Shown piece by piece: positions 23,730 through 36,500 of a stretch of DNA of 64,000 nucleotides; position 1 is the first letter of the stretch, and every line of letters begins with the position of its first letter. The notes beneath the pieces were generated by a model that was not told the origin of the DNA, did no database searches, and saw only the letters and a list, made by a program, of their open reading frames with translations. The DNA lies in contig JAJEKB010021001.1 of NCBI GenBank assembly GCA_022393335.1, positions 341,458-405,457 on the forward strand, in the 5' to 3' direction. The position numbers and the translations under genes were made by a program. Origin of the DNA: Macrotrachela quadricornifera. Lineage: Eukaryota; Rotifera; Eurotatoria; Philodinida; Philodinidae.

Positions 23730-23943
23730 GGGATCCCGAAAGATGCGCACGGCGACAGTTGCGCACGGAGACGCTGAGAGCTCTGGCTAAGACTATAAAC
23801 TCTGGGTGAGGGTGTGGATGTGAGTGTGGGTGAGGACAAAGGTTAGCGTGAAGGCGGTGAACTTGGAACGGTTCGCTTCGATGCAAAAAACTCATTTTTT
23901 GTTCCGTGCGCAACTATCGTCGTGAGCATCTGTCGCGGATCCC
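23730..23943. mobile_element. 214-bp MITE with perfect 8-bp target duplication
   Basis: Ends begin GGGATCC and are imperfect inverted repeats over about 40 bp (left GATGCGCACGGCGACAGTTG, right complement GATGCTCACGACGATAGTTG). The element is flanked on both sides by AAGGAAAC (23722-23729 and 23944-23951). Eight-base duplications are typical of hAT transposases. The middle is a G/T-rich simple stretch (GGGTGAGGGTGTGG). No coding capacity. Confidence 0.8.
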
Positions 23944-24179
23944 AAGGAAACACTCATATACATTTTTCTCTCATAACCTATTAGAAGCTTTCGATTTTCG
24001 GATTTAGAGCAAAGAATTATCGATACGAAACTATTAATCCTAGAATCATAACAAATTCATTAATTTTCTGGAAAATTGACGCAAATTTCATACACACTAC
24101 CCTGCCCTACCCTACTCTTATTACTGGTCAAAGTACTCTTAAAAGCAACGTATAGACTCAAAAAGCCACCATAAAAAGT

Positions 24180-24373
24180 TTGGTCACGTTCGCTATTACA
24201 GGACTATCTGGGTGGGATTTCACCCACACCCCACACCCAAGTGACCATCCTGACCCCACGTCGACCCTCTCTGAGACTTACAGAAACATTGTGAAAAGTT
24301 TGGTGATCATAGCTTTTATAGGGACTGAATACATAGCGAACAGTCAAACAGACAAATATTCTTCTTTATATAT
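24180..24373 (+). mobile_element. RTE-like 3' tail, copy 2
   Basis: Contains AAAGTTTGGTGATCATAGCT, then ACTGAATACATAGCGAACAG, and ends in TTCTTCTTTATATATATAGA. Same tail as copies 1 and 3. The 5' part is truncated, as is usual for target-primed insertion. Confidence 0.45.
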
Positions 24374-24439
24374 ATAGATACTGAAATCCTATTGGTCAGT
24401 TACATACATAGCCGGTAGCAAGTACAGCATTAATTTTTT

Positions 24440-24598
24440 TTTTCGAAAAAAAGTGTATGTCGACCTTCCCCTGGGTCTATAGAAGATTTCTGGAAAGTTT
24501 CAGCTCGTTTGCTCGTACGGTCTTTGAATGCATAGCGAACAGACAGACAAACAGACAAACAGACAAACAGACAGACATTCTTCTTTATATATATAGAT
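24440..24598 (+). mobile_element. RTE-like 3' tail, copy 3, with CAGACAAA repeats
   Basis: Shares GAATGCATAGCGAACAGACA, extends it by a run of (CAGACAAA) units and ends TTCTTCTTTATATATATAGA. This is the third 5'-truncated copy in less than 2 kb. Confidence 0.45.
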
Positions 24599-24759
24599 TA
24601 TGTGAATATATTGGAAGTTTAACAATAATAAATTCGAATATATTTCATCGAATACTTATTGATAATCAAATAAAATTAGCTTGTATTTATTTAAATAATT
24701 TAATATATATAACAAAAAATGAAATACGATAATATCAATTATTATTTTATTAAAATTTA

Positions 24760-26551
24760 ATGTCATTTATAACAAAAAACTGTCCATTTCCAAATCCAGA
24801 TGGAAAAGAAAGTTGTAAAAAATAAATAAATTGGGATGAATTGTAAGTAACATTCTTTTTGAAATAATTCTTCTAACATATGATTTTAGAGAAAAACATC
24901 TAATGGAAAGTCCACATTTTATGGCAAAACAAAAAGCCATTGAAATGGCTAATTATGCTCGTAATACATTACCTGGTAAAACTCGAACAACTACAACAAC
25001 AAGCAAAACAAAACCATCATTTGTAAGTGACTGGTTCTATTTTTTTTCTCATGTTCATTCGTTTGTTAACCTAATGTAGAAGAAAGACATTTATCAATTA
25101 AATCTTCCATTGTTGGTTAACAATGAAGAAAAAATTGACCAATGGTCAATATGTTTTCTTTTTCTTCTTCCTCTTTCTTATTTCCTTTCGTGTTTCATAA
25201 TAAAACTATTAAATGAATGGTGGAAATAAACAAAGACCTTTTCATTCATTATTTTCTTTAATTGACACAGTTTACAAAATAAAAAGCGAAACATTCGACA
25301 TTTTTTTTCATATTTTTCTCGAAATACAACTACTAGTGTTAATAATGAATATTGAAGTAATAATAGAAGAAGTTATGAAAATGATGAAAAATATATCAAA
25401 TAATTTATTTGAGTCGCACGAACAAGGAAGTGTAATAGTAGTAAGTTTATTCTTCTTTTGCTAACAGTGTGCTCAAGCAATTAATCAGCTTAATTTGATA
25501 TATATATATATATATATATTTGTGTCTTAAGAATATCAACAATTTGATCAACGTATCACCACATGACTCATCAACCGCCACAGTCTCATCAACTATTACA
25601 AGTGGTGCTGCAGCTGCTGTAAAGGTAAAATATTTAATTAAACTAATATTTTAAAATTCTAATAAAAAAAAGACTTCTAAGTCAGTCATTGATATATTTT
25701 TCTTCTGATTCTTTTTTTAGACTAAATCAAATTTATGTTATGAATGTGGTCAAGTAAGAATTAATTAATTATTGTAATTTATACTTTCGTTTTTTTTTCG
25801 TTTCAATAATAGCATGGTCATTTTGCTCGAGAATGTCCATATAATAATAATAATAGAAGTGGTAAGAGACAATTTTTATTTATCTATTTATTTTAGAAGA
25901 TAAATGAAAGTAAAAGTGATTCTTTTTCTTTTTGTAATTTAAGGTAGACGTGATGAATTTCGTGGTGGACGAGGTTTGATTTTATGTAAACATTTGAGAT
26001 TGAAATCATAAAATATAATTTTTATAGATTCGTATGGTGATGATTCATATGAAGGACGAAGTGGTTCATATGGTCAGTGGTGATTTTTTAATAGATAAAG
26101 ATATTTGAAATTTGAATTTTTTTTTAAATGAAAATTTCGAATTTTAAAATAGAAAAAAGAATGAGAAAAAGATATTTATATATGTTCTTTTATTTTAGGT
26201 GGTTCAGGTCGTAGAAGAGAGTACGGTGGCGGTTCATCTTATGGCAGATCAGCTAATCATTTGTAAAAAAAAACTAAATTTCTTATTTAATGTTCATTTG
26301 TTTATAATTTTTTATAGTTATCTTTCGAATCAATCAGGCCATTGTCGTCGAAATTATTCGTCATACAACAATTCAATGATCTGTTATAATTGTAATCAAC
26401 CAGGTTTATATGAAATTATTTTTTCTTTTGTTTGTTTTTTTTTAAACGATTAATATACTCAATAGGGCATATAAGTCGTGATTGTATTGAATCACGTTCA
26501 AATAATTTTGGTGGTGGTGGTGGTTTTCAAAGTGGTCCAAGTAAATTTTAA
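24760..26551 (+). CDS. CCHC zinc-knuckle nucleic-acid-binding protein, about 10 small exons, one in-frame stop
   Basis: Supported exons: 24760-24842, 24890-25022, 25532-25624, 25721-25753, 25813-25861, 25944-25973, 26028-26072, 26199-26262, 26318-26403, 26466-26551; introns have good GT-AG ends and join in frame. Further exon material may lie in 25080-25440 but is unclear. The N-terminus has a CPFPNPDGKESC cysteine pair and a helical segment (LMESPHFMAKQKAIEMANYA), followed by a Thr-rich linker, a zinc knuckle CYECGQHGHFAREC, an Arg/Gly/Tyr-rich linker (RGG-type), a decayed knuckle (QSGHCRRN) and a second full knuckle CYNCNQPGHISRDC, ending in a Gly-rich tail. Such proteins bind single-stranded RNA or DNA. 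TAA at 24823-24825 interrupts exon 1 between ESCKK and INWDEL, so either the gene is inactive, exon 1 is wrong, or translation starts elsewhere. Family beyond CCHC not recognised. Confidence 0.65.
25497..25520. repeat. (TA)n microsatellite
   Basis: About 11 TA units inside an intron of the zinc-knuckle gene. Confidence 0.8.
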
Positions 26552-26699
26552 TCATATATTTAAAAGGTTCGGAAAAGAAAAAAAAACAATAACATGGTTT
26601 ATTTTGCTGTCTTGTTTGATTAATTATTCTTTTTTTTGTCATACTATTAATCATGTGTTTATCTAAACTAGATTTGAATAAAAATATCAAAAAGATAAA

Positions 26700-27012
26700 G
26701 ATGGAAACAATATATTTTATTAATTACGATAAAATAAAAGAGAAGGTTTTGTCAGATATATATTACTATTCATTGTAAATAATAACATTCCAGATTTTCA
26801 GACAATATATCAATAGTTTCTATCTTCATATTACACTAATATTTGTATTACGAACCTCGAAACTTGTACTTTTCATATATCTTTAGCATAGTTTCTCCTC
26901 ACTGTCAACACTATGTTAAATATGAATTGAACCTCTATTGTTAGTAATAGATAGACTTTAATCAGGATTTTGTAACAGTTGTAAGTAGAAAATTCTACAT
27001 TCGTTTAGTATT
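26700..27012. other. 3' flank of the zinc-knuckle gene
   Basis: AT-rich; no gene or repeat recognised. Confidence 0.35.
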
Positions 27013-28078
27013 ACACTAGCAAGGTACCCGCGACTTCGGTCCAGGTCACGTGCAATGAAAGCAATCTGTTTCTCAAGAGTGTGGAACTTCTTAATTATTC
27101 TAGAAACAAAGAAAAGCAAATAATAATAACAGGAATGGTTATTATAAAATCTTCTTGTCCATGAATGTATGTTTCTTCCCAGTGTGTATGGTTTTTTCCT
27201 CGCACCTACATATGAATATCTTATGGTATATTTTGTATTTTTACCAGAAAAAATTATTAAGTGAAAAACAATGAAGAATATCCTCGTTTGTGGAGAAAAA
27301 ATTGGTTTCTTCACAAAAATGAAAGTTGATCGCACAGAGTTCCGTGTTTTTTGCAAAAAAGGAACTACATAATGATTAAAATACCCTGTCCTTTATAGAT
27401 TCTAGAGCTTCTAAAGCTGAAACTTATGGTGTATTTTTTCCAAAAAACATATATATTGGATGATAAAAAGATAAAATAACAGAAAACAACGTTTGCATTC
27501 CAAAAGAAAAGATTTTTCCCAATAGCAAAAATTTCTCGCATAGAATTTTATTTATTTCGATTTTGAGAACAAAAAGTATACAATTAATATAAACTTTCTT
27601 TTCTAAAATGGTAGAGCTATTAAAGCTGAATCTTGTAACATATTCTGCACTTTTGTATGAAAGATTTCAAGCGAAATAAAAAGATAAAAAAGTGAAATAA
27701 CAAAAAGTAAACTTATATAGGCAAATGCATGGATGGATATGGATACCTTACAGCGTCATATTCCTGTATCGAACGTATTTTTGTAGTCCATTTAACCTTC
27801 GATGTTATAACTTTATCTCACTTGTTCCTCGTGTAGCCTTATCCCTTATTGCCTTCCTCTGCTCAGGACCTACAGGTAGCCCGACGGTATAGTCTTTGAG
27901 AGTCTATAGATATCCCCATAGTATAGCAGTTGACGGTCTATGGATACCTCCGTAGTATAGCCTTTGAAGGTCCATGGGTGCTTCCATACGTAGCGCTTGC
28001 GATCCATCTCTGTAGCCACCTTTGATCTTTGACTTGGTAACAGACACACAGAGGACCGCGTTTTATTATATAGGTATG
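27013..28078 (+). mobile_element. Repeat element with ACTAGC...TACCCG start, minisatellite near its 3' end
   Basis: Opens with ACTAGCAAGGTACCCGCGAC, like the relic at 22,797, and ends GCGTTTTATTATATAGGTAT. Near 27,880-28,000 three units of CCATAGTATAGCAGTTGA-GGTC-type minisatellite are present, the same family as in the foldback element at 19.6 kb and in the intron of the 48-53 kb gene. No coding frame survives. Class uncertain. Confidence 0.4.
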
Positions 28079-28275
28079 GATTTATTTTCTTTCTTTCTCA
28101 TAAACTGGTCAAATTAAATATAATGAGATATACATAAAATAATTTTATTGAATACTTTTTACAAATATAACAAATCGAATTGACAAATTTTGGTGTATAA
28201 CTTTAAATTGAAAAATAGAAAAAAATAAGAAAATCTCGATTAGAATTTGATCTGATATGTTTTGATTCATATCTA

Positions 28276-28372
28276 GGGATCGGAAATTACCGTTATGTTC
28301 CCGAGTAACGGTAACGCCAGGAGTTATCGTTACCAGCAACGGTAACTCTGCGTTACCTGGTAACTAGTAACG
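28276..28372. repeat. GGTAAC/GTTACC cluster, probable transposon end
   Basis: A run of direct and inverted GTAACG / CGTTAC motifs following TAGGGATCGGAAATTACCG. This looks like the terminus of a DNA transposon with subterminal transposase-binding repeats. I found no matching opposite end nearby. Confidence 0.35.
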
Positions 28373-29290
28373 CCACATTTCACCCTACAATCCAGACCTC
28401 AAAAGCTTAAGAGACGGTCCATGAGACTATCGAACATTGTCATACTCTCGAAAATTTTGACCCCCATATTTTTTTTTTGATTGCAAGCGGTAGAGCATGG
28501 TCTCAAACTTATAAATCCAAATTTTTAGCCCATTCTAACTTACCATTAAAAAGTTATGAAGTAAATACTGAATGGACCCTCAAGAGAGTTTTTGAAAACA
28601 AAATTTTTTCATACTAAATTTCATTGGTCAGTATTTGGTCATTTTTTTCTCCATGAAATAAGGACTTGCTTTATATTAAAATGAAAGTGCTCATAATAGA
28701 AAAATATCAATACTATTTTTCCTTTGAAAATCGTATTATGAAACATCGTTTCTCATAAATAGATCTAGTTGCAATAATCGCATAACTGGAAAAATTTTTT
28801 TAAAAATTTGCACATTCGAAACTCCTACTTAAAGATAGCCATTCAATCATTATTAAATATGTTGTTTTCTTATTTTTATTTAAAATATTTTTCTCTATAA
28901 AATTATATTGTCATATTGATTATCTATGATAGATGCAACACGTGTTCGAGATTAGTGGGGAAAAGTCTAGTTTCAGCACACAATGACTTTATCACTATGG
29001 CAAATACTTTTCACTCAATCACAAATAATCGCGTACTGCATTGAAAACAAAGATACTTTTCAATGAAAAAATAAAGTCACCTCGTTTATCAATATTAAAA
29101 CTTTATTGAACTATCTAACAAAACAGCTAATATCTAGTGAACTCTAAAGAATAGCGTCCTCTTAGTATCTTTCATATTTCTCCACTATCATCTCATTGAT
29201 TAAAACACTTTTTTTTAATCAAAAGACAGCATTTGAAAATAGACGAAAACTATAGGCTGCATTTTGCATTTGATATTTTAATCTAAAGAT
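28373..29290. other. Gene-free stretch
   Basis: AT-rich; no coding or structured feature recognised. Confidence 0.4.
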
Positions 29291-29299
29291 ATTTATTTT

Positions 29300-29930
29300 T
29301 TTCTCATCTTAAGGATACAATCAAGCAGAAATAAATTTATTCCAGGAGAAATGGTTAAATCTTTAGGTGAAACATTTTCTCCATTTTTCGATTTACAATC
29401 AGAAATAGAGAACGTACAGAGAAAAATGCATATTAATTTGTTTTTCATCTTGAGGATATGATCAAGCAGAAATAAATTTATTCCAACAGAGGTGATTAAA
29501 TTTCTAGGAGAAACACTTTATCCATTGCTCCATTTACGAGCAGAAATAGAGAACATACAGAGAGAAATGCATATTTATGTTTTTTCATCTTAAGGATATG
29601 ATCAAGCAGAAATAAATTTATTCCAACAGAGGTGATTAAATTTATAGGAGAAGTGCTTTATCCATTTCTCGACTTACAAGCAGAAATAGAGAACATACAG
29701 AGAAAAATGCACATTCATGTTTTTTCATCTTAAGGGTATGTATCAGCAAAAGTTTTTTTTCCAACAGAACGGTTGAATTTCTAAGAGAGGCTTTATCCAT
29801 TTCTCGACCCACACTTAGAAATGGAAAACATACAGAGAGAAATGCATATTTATTTTTTTTTCATTTTACGAAGGATATATTCGAGCAGAAATAGATTTCT
29901 TCCAAGCAGAAACAAAATTTGCTCTAAATC
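29300..29930. repeat. ~139-bp tandem satellite, about 4.5 units
   Basis: Units start with TTTTTTCATCTTAAGGATAT and contain CAAGCAGAAATAAATTTATT and GAGAACATACAGAGA. Unit starts near 29,303, 29,443, 29,580, 29,720 and 29,858 give a period of 137-140 bp. The central units are most alike and the outer ones are diverged, as expected for unequal exchange. Not protein-coding: all frames hold stops. Confidence 0.8.
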
Positions 29931-29939
29931 GCTGTATTC

Positions 29940-32436
29940 GATTCGTGATATTCATTAAACCACGCGATCTACAAAAAAAAAACCTTATAAACAGTAAACG
30001 AACAGAGCCAACTATTAATTATAATATGAAGACAGATATAGTGAAAAATATCTTTGTTTATTGTCGAATTAAAAATTAAAAACAAAGTAAATATATTCAC
30101 TTGCGTAGATTATACATATGTATATGTATTTTTTTGGTCTTTTCATTCTTTCGTTCTACATCACCTTGGTGAACCACTTCGCCTTGAAAGAAAAATCGTT
30201 TTACTTTGAATTTCGGTAGATGTGCAATTTTAAGGAATAGATTATATATGTCTTTTTGTCTTCTAGTCCTTTCGTTTCGTTTTTCTACACGTTCATATAT
30301 TTTTCCATTTCTGCTGGAAATGGAGAAATTTCTCGATTGATAGATCCAATGGTCTACTCCTTCGAGCTGCATCGAACCATGTATGACAGTAAGTTTCTCC
30401 TGAAAAAGCAGCCGGTTTCTGTGCCTCGCAAGCTTTTGAAAACATAGTTTTCTGTATTTTTTAAATGCTACAAAGAGTTTAAGCGCGATTGATTTCAAAC
30501 TTTTCCTAAATGTGCTTTCATGTCTGATGCGTCATTCACCATAGCCTCATCGTGTACCAATGATCGGACTCGGTGCTATGAGTTTCCCAAAAGTTCAGGT
30601 TTTTGATCTCAAATCTCCGTTTTTTCAGACGGAGCAGTATTTTAGTATAAAACGTTGGTGATATTCAGAGTCAGCTGATCGAACTGCATGTCACGATATA
30701 TAACATAAAGCGATATTTTGAAAAAAAAAGTCTAAAAAATGAGTCATATTATATTTTTCGAGCTCTACAAAGTGTTTCCATCTGACTAGGCTTAAGCCTT
30801 TAACATCTGTATATTTCTATGTCAATTTATTATTGGCTATCTACATTGTATCGCGTTATTGCAACTCCTTTAGATCTAAAATGTGAAACTCACATATTCA
30901 TAAGAGCTAGAATCTATTTTACTGTAAATCTTTTCCAACTGTTATTCTTTTAGTTTTATAGATGCATCTTTGCAACGAAGTTTTAGGCAAGATAGAACAA
31001 TTATAAACCTCAGAAACCAATTTCTATCTCACACCTGTATGTAAATTGAGGTCTATTCCAAATAGTACCGTTTCATTTTTCATAGTTTCCGTTTGGAAAA
31101 TAATGAGCATCTATTTCATCATTTTAAATAATCGAAGAACAAATGTGATGCTAAACTCTTTCAAAAATGCAGAAGAACTCAAGCGGCACTTTCTCTAATA
31201 GAATGTTCAATAATTTCAGAAATTATTTTCTTTTGCGAAAAATCATTTTTTAAATGATTTTCATAAGCGTTTTAACAAGCAATAGCCCGAGAGAGAAGAT
31301 TTTTAATCAGTTTGTAAAGAAAAATCTGAAGAGCATGGTTTTGATTAACAATCACATATGTGAATGACTTGATATCAAAACTTTTGAAAGATTAGCACAA
31401 AAAGAAAACATAACAAATTATTAATCTAATAAGTATGTACTAACTTCGATAAAATTTTATTTCCATTTCCTCCTTCGAAGATCCAAGTGAATCAGGCGAG
31501 CCTTGGATATAGAAATAGCACGAAAAGCCAATGAACAATTGTGTTTATATCTTAATAAATCATGATAGAATTCCAGTCAAGAACAATTGAGATTTATTGA
31601 TGAGATTTTGCATGTTCTATAAAAGACAAAGCAATAAAATAGATAAATGAAAGTATTCACACATGCATTATGTCGACATATTTCTATCATTTAAATGAAT
31701 TGTGTCTCTCAAGAGTACTCTAGAAATTAGCAGTTGTTCTAATTTCTCGTTTTTTTAATATGTAGTTTATTGTTTCAAAAAGTTAGCAAATGATAAAACG
31801 GTGACATTTAATCTATAGTTTAACACGAAGACTGAGAAAGAAAGGTATAATAACATAGAAAGGAAAAGTGTTAGTACAGGCACCATATATAATACTCTTA
31901 TGACACATATTTATTGTCTCTACGACTCAAAGTATGTATTACATAGTTTGTATTTTATATGAAGAACGAGAGAAAGGAAAATGAAATCAGCTTTAAGATA
32001 AAGACACGTGTGTGCAAAATATATATATATGGTATTAAGACCTTAATATATAGGGAAGGACATTCTCTTATCTATGTTTCAGTGAATACCGAATGTGGAT
32101 TTGGTCATGTGTTATGCTATTTAGTTATCGTTTCTTCTATTTAGATTATTGCTATACTTTGAAGATTTTCTTCCTTTTAGATTGTTATCATATTTTTGGA
32201 GATTATAAATTACAGATGATAAAAAGTCTTTTAGAATGAAGTATTTTAGTGAAGTTAATGGCTGCTTAAATATACCGTACTGCCTACTATGATTATTAAA
32301 CAATGTAATGATATCTAATTTTATATGTTCGGCTTGTATTGATAGTCTATTGGCAAATTTGCTATCTTTACGAAATGTTCTAATTTCTCTATACTTATTC
32401 AGTAGCATCATTAAATATTGAAACGCAAGAAAAATT
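29940..32436. other. Gene-free stretch upstream of the LicD-like gene
   Basis: Contains a 133-codon open frame on the minus strand (30097-30498) that is basic and lacks domain features, and a short CTCCGTTTTTTCAGACGGAG hairpin at about 30,625. Neither could be given a function. Confidence 0.35.
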
Positions 32437-33565
32437 ATGTCACGTTTTGTTCGATTGGCAAAACGAATCCAGACTTTCACGTATGTGTGCCTTCTTGTTT
32501 TCATCGCTTTGCTACTTATTGTCATTATTTCACAACGTGCTGATGTTTCCTATGAACTTATACCTGGTACATTGTCAAATCTCTCTCAATATGACAAATT
32601 CTGCTGGTCTCTCACTCGTCAAATGTTACGTGAACGTTCTTTTCCCATCTCTCAAGAGATAACTTCACGGAATAAATCAATACCCTATTCGTATAATTAT
32701 TGGCAATCGAGTTCACTCTTATCCCGTGCTCTTATTCCATGTGAACATGCTCTCTTTATTCATCTCTTATCAGTTCTCGTCGAACATGTCTTTAACAAAT
32801 ACAATATTTCATATATGATGATGGCTGGTACTCTAATTGGTATGTATCTTTAATTTAAAATAATTTTCTTTTGTGATTTCCAATTTGTTTTCTTTTATTT
32901 TTCATTCTAATAATTTTGTTTCGTCCGTCGCAGGCAGCTATACTTATCATGACATTATACCTTGGGATGATGATGTAGATTTAAGTGTAGCCATTACGGA
33001 CCGCCAACAGTTTCAATCAATTGTCAAATCTGAATTGTTATTGTCGCATTCAATTGGGCTCGTACAGATGTTCACTAAACGTGATTATGATAAAATCTTC
33101 TTTACATGGTGTCCACCTGCTGGTAGATATAAATGGCGTTTCCCATTCGTTGACATTTTTTATCATGGTGAAAATTCTACACATGTATGGCTAATTGGAA
33201 AACCAAGTAGTTGTCCAGTCCGTCGCCAAGATGTCTTCCCATTGGTACTTCGACCGCTCGGACCACTCTGGTTATTAGCACCACGAGAACCAGTAGCACA
33301 TTTTGAATCTCGATCAATGTCACGTATCGGTTGCTATGCATATTCATACTCTCACAAATATGAACGTTGGTTGTACGATACTACTCGAATTACTAACTGT
33401 TCAAGCCTTAAATCTGTCTACCCAGATGTTGAACGCCAATGTACACCTACTAAATGTGTCGAATATCTCAAATTGGACAATAAAACTATTCATACGATTA
33501 CATTCATTCCTGCCTATCGATCTTCTTTCTATGCAGAGAAAAACTCATCATATCGTGCATGCTAG
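32437..33565 (+). CDS. LicD / fukutin-like membrane-anchored transferase
   Basis: Two exons, 32437-32839 and 32934-33565, joined in phase 1 across a 94-bp intron (GTATGT...CAG); about 344 residues. Residues 13-32 form a single membrane anchor after a basic start (SRFVRLAKR), so the protein is type II with its body in the Golgi/ER lumen. The LicD signature follows: MMAGTLIGSYTYHDIIPWDD then DVDLSV, with the acidic cluster D146-D150 expected to bind metal in the nucleotidyltransferase-like fold. FFTWCPPAGRYKWRFPFVDI follows, as in this family. Animal relatives include fukutin and FKRP, which transfer ribitol phosphate to dystroglycan glycans; bacterial LicD transfers phosphocholine. Expanded in some invertebrates; substrate here unknown. 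No disruption seen. Confidence 0.85.
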
Positions 33566-36500
33566 AAAAATAGATCATACTTCGTTTTCTATTAGATCAA
33601 TCCATATTAGACAATGAGTGCATTTGGTTTGATTTTAAAAAGAAAAAAATACTGATTCTTTATCAACTTGTTATTATTTACATAAAATCCTTTATGCGAT
33701 ATTAATTAGAAATATTATTTAAAAAAGACGAGAATAATGTAAAAGTTTATTTCTCTTTTTTCCTGCTAAAGTATTCAGGAACAATACCAATTGCTAGATG
33801 ATGCAATGACATATCATTGTTCAAACTCATCCGAAAACAAGAAACAATCAGTTAACCTCCAACCTTCCATGTGAAACCGTCCATTCTACGTAGTCATAAA
33901 ATGTGGAATGTTTTATTATCAATTTTGAAAACAATGTGCTTGGAACGATTGTTCATAACTTTTTAAGAGAAAATGATAGAGATCTGTACTTTTTGTTGTT
34001 GAGTAGAACACAACAAAGCATCTAAGTCTGTGAAAAAATGTGGATCCCAAATAGTGATTACCATGGTAAGCCTTTCGTCGTAAAAACTAACTCGGTTGCT
34101 GTTTCAGGATGAGACGATCGATTTTGGTTTCCAAACGGCAACCTTGTAAAATCTGTATCAAAATTCTCACTTACTGAGAAATGCTCAGATTACAATCAGA
34201 TTATTATGAAACAAAAACAAAATTCCCTCGACTGTCGGCAGGGTCATATGAAATAAATGAGTTTGTATGCGTGTGTCAGAGTTAAAAGGACACCAAAATA
34301 AAAAAAAACGTTCATTTACAAAGTTGTCGATGTTGGGCTATATACCAATGAGCTTTTTTAAGCTAACAATCCAGCCAATGACGGGTTTTTTGATATCGTG
34401 CTTTCGACCAATCAGAAGTTTTCGAGATTGATGTATCATGAAACTAGGTTCTTTGAAGTCGGAATTTCAGCTAATCACATGTTGACGTCGATCGAGTCTC
34501 ATCGGATAAGTTTTCTTTTGCGCAAGGATTTTAGCAATTGGATCCGCTCATTCTTGGGATCTTGTCCAATGAGACTTTCATAAAGTTGAGGTTTGAGTTA
34601 GTGAAATGTTATCAGCATTTCGCTTTGTTCAACTGTGCTTCTTTGATTATCAAACTCAATCCATGCAATGTTTTGTTTTGTGGCTTTCTCTCGTATGATT
34701 AAATGTTCCAAGACTGGGAGAAGTCCGTACTTAGAACAGGCTAAAAGTTTCTCTTCTCCTTGTTTCACCAATATCTATACTTTCTAATAACGTCGATTTT
34801 ACAAAGGATCTAGAAGCTAAAACTATATGGAATAGATAACAGGAAAATATGGTTTTTAGAACTTCTCAGCTAGGACTCTTTTGTTATGAACAGAACAATG
34901 TTTCACAGTAAGACAAACATAAATGCACTAGAATGCAATGAAAAGAGAATGATTTTCTAGAGATGTAGATTTCAACAGGGAACAACTAGCCGTGAGTGGT
35001 ACCCGGGAGGAGCACCGAAGAACAACTGGTCTCTGGTTTAGGAGGCTCTCTAAAGGCTTACTTCAGGTCGGCGATGAAAGTATCCAGAGATGAGGAAAAC
35101 TCAGTGCTGTGAAATGAGTTTTGATCGCTAATAGACAGACGGAAATAAGAGGTTACGAACTAATAATAGCGGAGGCAATAGGCAAAGAGCTGAATTCGCA
35201 GCTTCAGATGGAAACATATCTCGTAGAAGAGTTTGAATGAGGTGTATACGAAATCGAGCAATCGCGAGTCATGACTTGTATGGACAGCTAAGACTGACTG
35301 TTAGCTGCCTAATAGGGTTGACTTTAGCAAATTTTAGGAGGAAATTAAAAAGCGGAACCTTTCTAGAAAGTGGTCCTTACTGACAACAATGTCCAGTTTC
35401 TTTTCGTATATACATGCGTATACAACAATAGCTTACACAATGGAATCTAGAAAGTAATGGAAAGATAATGATTGGATGGGGTACAGTCGAAGGTCAAACG
35501 AGTCGTAATGACGAGCATTACTTGTTTATTTATGGCAAAATATTGGTTGATAATCATACAGCTTAACGGTATGTACCGTTTTTTCAATTACTGAGATTTA
35601 TGTTTTTAACTATTACAACTTTTTACTGTAATAACTCTATACTATCTATGCGTATACCTCTCATAGTATGTCACATTGACAAATCATGTTCCTGCTCATA
35701 GAAACAACTCGTAGTCGCCATGCGACAAATCATATCGCTAGTATAATATTAAACTCGCATATACTTACATGTTCAATAATTTGAAATTCAAACGGATAAT
35801 ATAATAGTCAACACGCACAGTATTATTTTTAAAAGCATTACTCTGTTTCTCTCTGTTACTTCTCATGGGTTACTCAGTAATAATATCTCTTTGTTTCACT
35901 TGTTTTTAGTGCTAAAAAAACTTAATTACGTTTTTCCTTCGGTCGAACAAACTATCAGTACTTGAATAATTGAATTATTTTCTGTCAGTTTCTCATTTGA
36001 TTCAATTGATGATCATTAACAAATATTGCACATGCGTGATAAAAAAAACAATTCTTTTTTGCATCATGATATATTTCAAAAATATCCATACATATCTATT
36101 CTGATTGCATGACTGTAGTGAAAAAAATATCATCACACGCTTTGAGTTGTATCCAAAGTCCTCTTGAAACTATTGTGCCTCTTGTTGTCAAATTTTATCG
36201 GATAATAATTATTCAAAAGTAAAAAATTACTGTCTTTAGAATTTCAGATCATATGTTATCATTTTTAATATTTTTTTAAATATATAAGATTATATATAGT
36301 ACTACAGTTGATGCTTTGATACTATTGACTACTAATGAGAAAGTCTATTAATTTGTGTAAAAATATCTAGAAAAAAGGAAATTTAAACCAATCAATTATT
36401 TCCTTCTCTTATCTAAATTAATTCAAATTAACCATATTATTATTATTATATAATTGAGTAGATTCTGACCCGAAACATAATTATCGGTTATTGACGCTAT

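Noticed and set aside
29300..29930. Possible CRISPR-like array
   Set aside because: The repeat is about 139 bp and nearly continuous, without short repeat/spacer alternation, and the DNA is eukaryotic; it is a tandem satellite.
30097..30498. 133-codon basic frame on the minus strand
   Set aside because: No hydrophobic, cysteine or repeat pattern, no family resemblance, no splice context; could be chance.
32121..32525. 134-codon minus-strand frame overlapping the start of the LicD-like gene
   Set aside because: Antisense to a well-supported gene and its 5' flank; no recognisable features.
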